NCBI GenBank assembly: GCA_026986135.1 | Contig: JALSPD010000003.1 | Coordinates: forward strand, 1-5,708 | DNA: 5,708 nucleotides | Source: DHVE2 group archaeon | GTDB taxonomy: Archaea > Thermoplasmatota > Thermoplasmata > Thermoplasmatales > Aciduliprofundaceae | Direction of reading: 5' to 3' | Shown here: piece after piece, positions 1-4,751 of the stretch | Layout of the letters: each line of letters starts with the position of its first letter | Numbering within the stretch: the first letter of the stretch is position 1 | The notes under the pieces: model-generated | The model's input: the letters and a program-made list of their open reading frames with translations, nothing else | The model's database searches: none | What the model was told of the DNA's origin: nothing | Position numbers and translations under genes: made by a program

Positions 1-1
1 T

Positions 2-1036
2 GGCACGAGACATCTCAAGGAGATTAAGTATCCTCCCTTCTTCTCACCTGTGTTTGACAGATACAGCATTGAAGAGATAAAGGAGATGGAGAAAAAGGAA
101 AGGGAGAAGATAATCGCGGAGCACAATCTGTACATGAGTATGGAGGAGATTAAGCGCATAAAAGAGGCAATCCACGAGGGGCGCATGTGGGAATATGCAG
201 AAATAAGAGCAAGGGAGCATCCACGGCTTCTTGAGGCATATCGCACAATTCTGGAATACTCCAAATGGCTTGAGAAGTTTGAGAACATAAGCAAGAAATC
301 TGCATTTTTTTACACGGGAGAGGAGAGTTTGAGAAGACCTGCAGTTTATAGGCTAACAAAAAAATTGATAAAAATAAGATATCCTCGCCCCATAGTGGAG
401 CTTCCGAGGCCATGGACAAAAGACATGGAGAGAATCCCATACGCAAATGTACGAACTCCGTTCGGACTTGTGCCCATTGAACTTGAGGATATATACCCCG
501 TTGCACAGTCAGAATTCCCATTTGCGGAGAAAACAAGCATACCTGAGAATATTGAATACATGGATCGCGAGGAGTACGATCTGAGAAAGATAAAGGCAAT
601 TGCAGATTACCAGTTTGGACGCGATGCAGGCAAGATCCTGTTCGGAGGAGAGGTGAAAATAGTGAAATCCAAGAACACGGGTAAGATAAGAAATGTGTTT
701 GTGAACGGAGAGCATGTGGCCTCACTGCGCGCTGAGGACGGTTTCTTCACCCTTCGTCTTGCAGGGGCAAGGAGGTTGCATGAGAATACCAGATTCCCGC
801 GGCTGAGGGTTGTGGTTAGTGCAGAATCTGCGGAATTCAACGCCATGGGAAAAAATGTGTTTGCAAAATTTGTAGTTGATGCGGACGATTCACTGCGGCC
901 CGGGGATGAGGTTCTAATTGTGGACGAGCAGGACAATCTCCTCGCCGTGGGAAAAACATTGATGAACAGGTTTGAAATGCTTCACTTCCACAAGGGGATG
1001 TGCGTGAAGGTGAGAGAGGGTGTGAAAAAATCATAG
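2..1036 (+). CDS. tgtA: Archaeosine tRNA-guanine(15) transglycosylase, C-terminal part (5'-truncated by window edge)
   Basis: This enzyme exchanges guanine 15 in the tRNA D-loop for preQ0, the first step of archaeosine synthesis. The reading frame is open to the left edge, so the GTG at 50 is not the true start: the residues before it (GTRHLKEIKYPPFFSP) match the family's conserved GTKHLDEL..FPCSCP stretch. Counting visible residues, 1-60 finish the catalytic barrel region (EHNLY helix, H41), about 100-115 hold the SAFFYTGEESLRRP motif, about 150-175 hold a PFG..P.ELEDIYPVAQSE segment, and about 267-341 form a PUA RNA-binding domain (NVFAKFVVDADDSLRPGDEV). The catalytic aspartates lie outside the window. 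The oddity is that the CxCxxC zinc ligands read F13, S15 and F18, while the fourth ligand H41 is kept at the expected 23-residue spacing. Archaeosine synthase ArcS is unlikely because its PCxxxKPY motif is absent. Family assignment is strong; activity of this copy is uncertain. Confidence 0.92.
   Translation, partial: GTRHLKEIKYPPFFSPVFDRYSIEEIKEMEKKEREKIIAEHNLYMSMEEIKRIKEAIHEGRMWEYAEIRAREHPRLLEAYRTILEYSKWLEKFENISKKSAFFYTGEESLRRPAVYRLTKKLIKIRYPRPIVELPRPWTKDMERIPYANVRTPFGLVPIELEDIYPVAQSEFPFAEKTSIPENIEYMDREEYDLRKIKAIADYQFGRDAGKILFGGEVKIVKSKNTGKIRNVFVNGEHVASLRAEDGFFTLRLAGARRLHENTRFPRLRVVVSAESAEFNAMGKNVFAKFVVDADDSLRPGDEVLIVDEQDNLLAVGKTLMNRFEMLHFHKGMCVKVREGVKKS
1025..1030 (-). terminator. Possible T-tract terminator after the hemerythrin gene
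   Basis: On the minus strand six T residues follow the TGA stop immediately. Archaeal termination often needs only an oligo-T tract, so this may end the hemerythrin transcript. It lies inside the antisense tgtA coding sequence (Lys codons), so coding constraint could explain it equally well. Confidence 0.25.
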
Positions 1037-2056
1037 TTTAAGCTCTTTCCTCAAACTGGAAGGCATTTTCTCCTCTGGCATGCTCAAATTCCGCGATATG
1101 AGAAATTCAGCAAACTTGCGATCCGTACCCTTAATATGGGAGATTAGCCACTCAATTAAATACCTGTTCACCTCGTACCAGAGTTCTGGAGTTATTCCCC
1201 TGCTGGCCTTCTCCATGGCACTACGCGTGTACTGGTAAAACAGTTCATGCTGTTTTTTGTGATTCTCGATATCTGGATAATGATAGAGTTCCATGTACTT
1301 CTCCTCGCTCTTGAAATGCCAGTGAGCGTATCTATCCATGAAACGCAATGCGCGAATAATGCGATCTCTGTAATTTTCGTTGAAACTCTCATTGAGCTCG
1401 TTAAGAATATAGACGAAATAGCGATGCTGCCTGTCAATCTCATCAATGCCTGTTACCAAGGAAGAATCCCATGCTATTTTCCTGTCCACCTTCGCATCAG
1501 ATTCCTTCCAGGTAATGCTCCATTCACAAACTTCATCACCACGATGCACGCATTTGGTGTGATCTACCATCACGCCACTGGCACCTACTGACTCAAGGAG
1601 ACCTGTAAAATATTCTGTTAGAAACTTGCAAAATATAGGATCCACGTAAATATCTTTACCAATAATACGAGCACTAGTTTCTCCAATTATTTCCCCTTTC
1701 AGTTCTCCAAAGTTAAAGAATCTTTTCCATAAATTACAGGCATTACCAATTATTAATTTTGGATTTTTCGGCCATTTTGCAGCCATAGTCTTTGATACTG
1801 TGAGTCTGGGAACAACCCTTGCCATACGCCTGAAAGATGATTCCCCAAATATGCTGTAGTATGCTTTTAAGAAAAGAATGTTGTACTCAAATGGATACCA
1901 ATCCCATAATTTTATTTCATCAATCCTCTTAGGCCCATCATATCCAAGCTCCACCATCTTTTCCAGCATTTTGTTGAGACCATCGCTTCCGTATTTTTCC
2001 TTCACAAAAGATAACTTTGAGAAGGCAATTCCACCCACGCACATTCTATTTTCCAT
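1031..2056 (-). CDS. V4R/DUF2378-like sensory domain fused to bacteriohemerythrin
   Basis: The 341-residue product has two modules. Residues about 5-183 resemble the V4R / heme-NO-binding-like / DUF2378 group: a helical start (FVKEKYGSDGL), a W-P-F segment near 51-56, and a closing G-D-x-x-C-x-W signature around H166, C169, H171 and C177 that suggests metal or small-ligand binding. Residues about 194-320 are a hemerythrin domain with all seven diiron ligands at canonical spacing: H211, H247, E251, H266, H270, H307, D312. This domain should bind O2 reversibly at a diiron centre. There is no signal peptide, membrane segment or recognisable output domain, so a cytoplasmic O2 sensor, carrier or scavenger is inferred. 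The ATG at 2056 is chosen because a TATA box lies about 27 nt upstream, giving a leaderless mRNA; the second Met (codon 5) is the alternative. The stop overlaps the tgtA stop by 6 bp, convergent. The hemerythrin call is firm; the N-terminal family name is less so. Confidence 0.9.
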   Translation of the reverse strand: MENRMCVGGIAFSKLSFVKEKYGSDGLNKMLEKMVELGYDGPKRIDEIKLWDWYPFEYNILFLKAYYSIFGESSFRRMARVVPRLTVSKTMAAKWPKNPKLIIGNACNLWKRFFNFGELKGEIIGETSARIIGKDIYVDPIFCKFLTEYFTGLLESVGASGVMVDHTKCVHRGDEVCEWSITWKESDAKVDRKIAWDSSLVTGIDEIDRQHRYFVYILNELNESFNENYRDRIIRALRFMDRYAHWHFKSEEKYMELYHYPDIENHKKQHELFYQYTRSAMEKASRGITPELWYEVNRYLIEWLISHIKGTDRKFAEFLISRNLSMPEEKMPSSLRKELKL

Positions 2057-2077
2057 GCTTGGGACTAGGAATGAAGG

Positions 2078-2088
2078 TATATATAATT
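2078..2088 (-). promoter_or_regulatory. TATA box of the hemerythrin gene
   Basis: The minus strand reads AAATTATATATACC in the 51-bp gap between the threonine dehydrogenase stop and the hemerythrin start. Its centre is about 27 nt from the ATG at 2056, so transcription would start at or next to the start codon. The gene therefore probably has its own promoter, although it lies downstream of the dehydrogenase on the same strand. Confidence 0.6.
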
Positions 2089-2107
2089 TGCTTCCCAGAT
2101 ATGTCCA

Positions 2108-3061
2108 TCAAACTCCAAGCTTGCGGCGGAGGTTCTCAATCATGTCCCTGACCATCGTTGGTAGATCATAATCTGGCTTCCAGCCCCATTCCCTGCGGGC
2201 TGCGGAGTCATCTAGGCTTCTGGGCCATGAATCCGCAATCTTCTGCCTGTAATCTGGCCTATATTCCACTTCAAAATCCACATACTTCCTTATCTCCTCC
2301 ACCAGTTCTCCAGGAGAGAAGCTCATCGCCTGAACATTGAAATCGGTGCGATGCACGAGATTCTCCGATGGGGCCTCTGCAAGCTGGGTTATTGCCTTTA
2401 TTGCATCTGGCATGTACATCATTGGAAGGGTGGCATCCTCCCTCAGAAAGCAGGTGTATTTCTCCCCGCGAAGCGCATAGTAGAATATCTCAACAGCATA
2501 ATCTGTGGTGCCCCCTCCAGGCGGTGCCTTCCAGCTTATTATGCCAGGATAGCGGACTCCACGAACGTCCAGACCGTACTTCTCCCAGTAGTAGAGGCCG
2601 AGCAGTTCGCCGGTGACCTTGCTTATCCCGTACATTGTCCGTGGCTTAAGGATTGTATCATTGGGAGTATTATCCTTGGGCGTCTCAGGTCCGAATGCGG
2701 CAATTGAACTTGGAACCATTATCCTCTCCACCCCTGTTTTTCTACCTGCTTCAAGCATCGCATACAGACCACGGATATTCACATCAAATGCAAGCTGGGG
2801 ATTCTGCTCTCCTCTAGCTGAGAGAATTGCAGCAAGATGGTATATGAAATCAATATCGTTCTCTTTTATCACTCTAATTATTGCCTCCTCATCACGAACA
2901 TCCAGCTTGACGAAGGGCTCAATTTCCTCAAGGTTTTCAGGAACGCGAATATCCGCCACGATAACATTTTCCCTTCCATACCTATCGCGAAGATAAGGTA
3001 CGAGTTCGGAACCAATCTGACCAAGACCACCTGTAACCATGATCCTCTTCATTTCTGTCAC
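2108..3061 (-). CDS. tdh: L-threonine 3-dehydrogenase, SDR (GalE-like) type
   Basis: It oxidises L-threonine with NAD+ to 2-amino-3-oxobutyrate, which is cleaved to glycine or decays to aminoacetone. The 317-residue protein is an extended short-chain dehydrogenase: TGGLGQIG Rossmann motif at residues 10-17, acidic D37 at the end of strand 2 (NAD rather than NADP preference), VPSSIAAFGPETP near 116-128, and the catalytic Y144xxxK148. The hallmark of this subfamily, GGTTDYAVEIFYYALRG, lies at 183-199 and is followed by LPMMYMPDA at 212-220; it matches my recollection of the Thermoplasma volcanium enzyme almost throughout and separates it from UDP-glucose epimerases. GTG at 3061 fits a leaderless mRNA (TATA centre 25-26 nt upstream). 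ATG at 3052 is a real alternative (314 residues), preceded by a GGTGA Shine-Dalgarno match 5 nt away. No kbl partner is in the window. Divergent from the MazG gene. Confidence 0.93.
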   Translation of the reverse strand: MTEMKRIMVTGGLGQIGSELVPYLRDRYGRENVIVADIRVPENLEEIEPFVKLDVRDEEAIIRVIKENDIDFIYHLAAILSARGEQNPQLAFDVNIRGLYAMLEAGRKTGVERIMVPSSIAAFGPETPKDNTPNDTILKPRTMYGISKVTGELLGLYYWEKYGLDVRGVRYPGIISWKAPPGGGTTDYAVEIFYYALRGEKYTCFLREDATLPMMYMPDAIKAITQLAEAPSENLVHRTDFNVQAMSFSPGELVEEIRKYVDFEVEYRPDYRQKIADSWPRSLDDSAARREWGWKPDYDLPTMVRDMIENLRRKLGV

Positions 3062-3083
3062 CGATGGATAATTGTATTCGGAA

Positions 3084-3089
3084 TTTTAA
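3084..3089 (-). promoter_or_regulatory. TATA-like element of the threonine dehydrogenase gene
   Basis: The minus strand reads AAGGTTAAAATTCC, with TTAAAA centred 25-26 nt before the GTG at 3061 and about 35 nt before the ATG at 3052. It is weaker than the other boxes here, but its distance supports a transcript that begins at or just before the GTG. Confidence 0.45.
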
Positions 3090-3105
3090 CCTTTTTGTGA
3101 GAAAA

Positions 3106-3114
3106 TTTTTAAAA
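3106..3114 (+). promoter_or_regulatory. TATA box of the MazG-type gene
   Basis: GAGAAAATTTTTAAAAG combines an A-rich BRE-like stretch with TTTTTAAAA. The centre is about 26 nt before the ATG at 3136, giving a leaderless transcript. It shares the 74-bp divergent intergenic region with the dehydrogenase promoter; the two boxes are about 17 bp apart, so the two initiation complexes may interfere with each other. Confidence 0.6.
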
Positions 3115-3116
3115 GA

Positions 3117-3133
3117 GGATGCACTTTGCATCC
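3117..3133 (+). promoter_or_regulatory. 17-bp perfect inverted repeat, candidate operator
   Basis: GGATGCACTTTGCATCC has two perfectly complementary 7-bp arms around a CTT centre. It starts 3 bp after the TATA box and ends 3 bp before the MazG-type ATG, where a bound repressor would block polymerase recruitment. Since transcription probably starts at the ATG, it would act as DNA rather than as an RNA hairpin. No regulator gene is adjacent, so the ligand is unknown. Confidence 0.45.
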
Positions 3134-3135
3134 AC

Positions 3136-3390
3136 ATGGAGATAAGGGAAGCACAGGAATTTATAGAAAAAACCTATGGAGATAAGGACAGGGCTAGGGG
3201 TATTCACGCGAACCTGGTCTGGCTGGGAGAGGAAGTAGGCGAACTCTTCAAGGCAGTTCGCGAGGATGTAGGAATTGAAGAGGAAATAGCGGATGTTTTT
3301 GCATGGCTGCTCTCCGTTGCAAATGTACTTGATATTGATGTGGAATCAGCATTCAGGAAGAAGTATCTCTCTGGAGATCCTCCATTGTGA
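3136..3390 (+). CDS. MazG-type nucleotide pyrophosphohydrolase (all-alpha NTP-PPase)
   Basis: Small all-helical enzymes of this family hydrolyse (d)NTPs to NMP and pyrophosphate with Mg2+, clearing aberrant nucleotides. The 84-residue product carries the motif EExxE...ExxD: E32, E33 and E36 (GEEVGELFKAVRE), then E50 and D53 (EEEIADVFAWLLSVAN). The ATG at 3136 is preferred over the in-frame ATG at 3064 because the family similarity begins at MEIREAQEF, a TATA box sits 26 nt upstream, and the earlier start would place coding sequence across that promoter. The end (KKYLSGDPPL) is short: many archaeal relatives continue from the KY motif into a Cys-rich CPxC...PCxC tail, absent here. The last 38 bp overlap the convergent gene on the other strand. 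Substrate cannot be told from sequence. Confidence 0.85.
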   Translation: MEIREAQEFIEKTYGDKDRARGIHANLVWLGEEVGELFKAVREDVGIEEEIADVFAWLLSVANVLDIDVESAFRKKYLSGDPPL

Positions 3391-3946
3391 TATCTCTTAG
3401 ATCAACCACATCATCCACGAAGGTTGTCGCCTGACTGAACTCAACCTCCTGAAGTTCCTTATCAAGCATGAAGATTATTCCGATCAATCCATAAAGACGG
3501 ATCTCGTTTGTGATCATCCTCAGAAATTTTATGAACGATTGATAGGAGTTGTACGCAAGAAGTGTGCTTATTGACTCAATATAAACAAAATTCTTCTCCC
3601 CAGATAGAACCTGCAACGCATGTTTCATTGTGCCCTCAAGCAGTACCAGATTTGGAGAATCAAGGTAGATCACCCGATCCTGCGTTTCAACAGGTTTTAT
3701 GGATGAGGTTATACAATCTATGAAGAATATCCGCGATGGATCACCGCCGTACTTCTTTATCTTTCGTTCCACCGTCATATGTGGTATGTTGAGTGCAATG
3801 TATAATCCCTGGGTCTCTGGATCTTCAAGTAACTTACTAACAATGTAGTATCCCAGCACAGCCCTCATATGGGGCTTTGTAATGAGCATTACGACCTTTG
3901 AATCCTCAATTATATCCCTTATAAGATTATCCACCTTCATAGCCAT
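3353..3946 (-). CDS. P-loop-less RecA/KaiC-fold protein (DUF835/DUF7504-like)
   Basis: The 197-residue product has the alternating strand-helix pattern of a RecA-type core: strand VVMLITKP at 18-25, strand GLYIALN at 47-53, FFIDCI at 74-79, a Walker-B-like strand NFVYIESISTLLAYNS at 119-134, helix SFIKFLRMITNEIR and strand GLIGIIFML. The turn where a Walker A loop belongs reads TKPHMRAVLGY, with no GxxxxGK[ST], so ATP binding is not expected. The YIESISTLLAYNSYQSF segment recalls DUF835 (pattern DGLEYL..N.F), proteins usually found beside or fused to archaeal signalling modules. ATG at 3946 is chosen because GAGGG lies 3 nt upstream; codon 3 is another ATG. It overlaps the end of the KaiC-like gene by 10 bp, suggesting translational coupling and a physical partner role (inferred). 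No membrane segment or signal peptide. Family naming is tentative. Confidence 0.75.
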   Translation of the reverse strand: MAMKVDNLIRDIIEDSKVVMLITKPHMRAVLGYYIVSKLLEDPETQGLYIALNIPHMTVERKIKKYGGDPSRIFFIDCITSSIKPVETQDRVIYLDSPNLVLLEGTMKHALQVLSGEKNFVYIESISTLLAYNSYQSFIKFLRMITNEIRLYGLIGIIFMLDKELQEVEFSQATTFVDDVVDLRDITMEDLQRDTSS

Positions 3947-4152
3947 AGTCCCTCTTCAGATATGTGAAAAGGCATCCAGTAAGTGGGATGATTTACCCCA
4001 TACCTCTTCACTATCTTCATCGCTCGCATGTACATGTTCTTTGACTCTATGTAATCCATCACAATTGTGGCCTCTGAAAAATTCCTCATCTCGCCACCAT
4101 AGGTTGCTTCGCATCCATCGGATTCTTCAATAAGCATCACAGACAGACCCAA
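3937..4152 (-). CDS. C-terminal fragment of the KaiC-like ATPase
   Basis: The piece has 71 codons from a TTG at 4152; GTG at 4140 and ATG at 4137 are alternative restarts. It contains the strand GLSVMLIEES, the acidic EATYGGEMRNFSEATIVMDY segment and the family's closing pattern, MRAMKIVKRYGVNHP...MPFHISEEGLWL, equivalent to the R.L.I.K.RG..H...PF.I...G end of KaiC domains. It could not fold as an ATPase alone. No Shine-Dalgarno precedes the restart codons, but a TATA-like TTTTATAC lies at 4167-4174, so separate transcription cannot be ruled out. It is best read as the tail of the interrupted gene rather than an independent gene. Confidence 0.55.
   Translation of the reverse strand: MGLSVMLIEESDGCEATYGGEMRNFSEATIVMDYIESKNMYMRAMKIVKRYGVNHPTYWMPFHISEEGLWL
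3950..3955 (-). promoter_or_regulatory. Shine-Dalgarno sequence of the P-loop-less RecA-like gene
   Basis: The minus strand reads AGAGGG-ACT-ATG, with GAGG matching the 16S 3' end complement. It lies inside the last codons of the KaiC-like gene and fixes the start at 3946. It is the only gene start here that clearly relies on a Shine-Dalgarno sequence, as expected for the second gene of an operon. Confidence 0.55.
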
Positions 4153-4176
4153 ATTATTGAAGTACTGTATAAAACG

Positions 4177-4632
4177 TTAAGCCACATATCTGAAAAGTGC
4201 CTTATCTCCAATAACCCTATCCAGGGATGTAATACTATCAATAACACCCCTGTGAAGCTCTATTTTGGGATTGAGATCCTCCGAGATTATATCAGGCATT
4301 ACCCTGTGGAAAAGCTTCTTTTGCTTTTCAACCGTGAATGGAATCACCTCTTTAGGCTCAATCACCATATCGTACCACCTTATTTTTGAAATTGCGTCCT
4401 TCAAAAACGGCATGTCTCCGTAATACCTCTTTATTCTCTCCACAGGCACAGTGGTAGATATGTAAACCACATTCTCACCTCTCCTTGCACCCTCTGCAAG
4501 CCACTGAAGTGCAAGAATTGTCTTGCCTATTCCTGTGGGTCCCACTATAAGAGAGATTCCACCCCTGGGAAAACCACCTCCCAGCGCCTCATCAAGTTTT
4601 TTTATTCCAGATGGCTCGTATCCGACGTTCAT
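4177..4632 (-). CDS. N-terminal fragment of the KaiC-like ATPase (151 residues)
   Basis: This part begins GYEPSGIKKLDEALGGGFPRG, the usual KaiC/RadA-like opening, then carries Walker A GPTGIGKT at residues 31-38 and a Walker-B-like strand GVIDSITSL at 129-137 with D132. The pair of catalytic glutamates that normally follows strand 2 (VS-x-EEP) aligns with T61-V62 in YISTTVPVER, so ATP hydrolysis may be weak even if nucleotide binds. Alone the fragment lacks the last strands of the core. ATG at 4632 is supported by a TATA box 25-26 nt upstream. KaiC-like proteins in archaea act in signal transduction, often as oligomers; a specific partner is not shown. Confidence 0.75.
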   Translation of the reverse strand: MNVGYEPSGIKKLDEALGGGFPRGGISLIVGPTGIGKTILALQWLAEGARRGENVVYISTTVPVERIKRYYGDMPFLKDAISKIRWYDMVIEPKEVIPFTVEKQKKLFHRVMPDIISEDLNPKIELHRGVIDSITSLDRVIGDKALFRYVA

Positions 4633-4652
4633 GGTTGAAATTCAATCCACAG

Positions 4653-4662
4653 CATATTAAAA
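4653..4662 (-). promoter_or_regulatory. TATA box of the KaiC-like operon
   Basis: The minus strand reads ACATTTTAATATGC with its centre 25-26 nt before the ATG at 4632. This predicts a leaderless transcript for the KaiC-like gene and, by read-through, the overlapping P-loop-less gene. Confidence 0.5.
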
Positions 4663-4699
4663 TGTTAGCCTGTGATTATCAAAATTGAAAACAAAAAAA

Positions 4700-4706
4700 T
4701 TTAAAA
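4700..4706 (+). promoter_or_regulatory. Upstream TATA-like box of the acetyltransferase gene
   Basis: The TTTAAAA here follows an A-rich stretch (ACAAAAAAA). A transcript from it would start near 4729, giving a leader of about 8 nt to the TTG at 4737, or near-leaderless entry at the ATG of a five-codon reading frame at 4732-4749. Confidence 0.4.
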
Positions 4707-4722
4707 CTGAAACCACGAAAGG

Positions 4723-4729
4723 TTTAAAA
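4723..4729 (+). promoter_or_regulatory. Downstream TATA box of the acetyltransferase gene
   Basis: CGAAAGGTTTAAAAGG has the same TTTAAAA core as the box 23 bp upstream and a purine-rich BRE-like flank. Its centre is 26 nt before the GTG at 4752, matching the leaderless geometry of the neighbouring genes. Confidence 0.45.
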
Positions 4730-4751
4730 GGATGGATTGCAATTTGTAAGG

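Larger units (their letters stand above)
3937..4632 (-). pseudogene. KaiC-like RecA-superfamily ATPase, interrupted by one in-frame TAA
   Basis: Two reading frames on this strand are in the same phase and together make one 231-residue single-domain KaiC-like ATPase. The first 151 codons give the fold from the N-terminus through Walker B; codon 152 (4177-4179) is TAA; the next 79 codons continue the fold to its normal C-terminus. The residues across the break, GDKALFRYVA-stop-RFIQYFNNLGLSVMLIEES, read as the uninterrupted helix and strand that follow Walker B in this family. No frameshift, deletion or second stop is present. A recent nonsense mutation or a sequencing error is likeliest; stop readthrough or expression as a split protein is possible. 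TAA is not the codon used for pyrrolysine or selenocysteine. The downstream gene still overlaps the end. Confidence 0.8.

Noticed and set aside
50..52. GTG as the start of the first gene
   Set aside because: The frame is open to the left edge and the residues before the GTG carry conserved TGT sequence, so the gene begins outside the window.
150..725. Long antisense reading frames within tgtA and similar shadows opposite the hemerythrin and dehydrogenase genes
   Set aside because: Their products have no domain-like pattern, and they lie wholly inside well-supported genes on the other strand.
2..1036. Archaeosine synthase ArcS instead of TGT
   Set aside because: The PCxxxKPY...H motif of ArcS is absent, and the EHNLY, SAFFY and YPVAQSE segments are TGT-like.
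2108..3061. UDP-glucose 4-epimerase
   Set aside because: The GGTTDYAVEIFYYAL and LPMMYMPDA segments are specific to the threonine dehydrogenase branch of the extended SDRs.
3064..3135. N-terminal extension of the MazG-type protein from ATG 3064
   Set aside because: The extra 24 residues have no family similarity and would be encoded by the TATA box and palindrome.
3937..4152. Independent small gene starting with TTG
   Set aside because: It is in phase with the preceding ATPase fragment and encodes the normal C-terminus of that family; no ribosome binding site precedes it.
4177..4179. Recoded stop as selenocysteine or pyrrolysine
   Set aside because: The codon is TAA; those systems use TGA and TAG.
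4710..4725. AAACC...GGTTT inverted repeat as an operator
   Set aside because: Five-bp arms in an A/T-rich promoter region are easily accidental, and the right arm is part of the TATA box flank.
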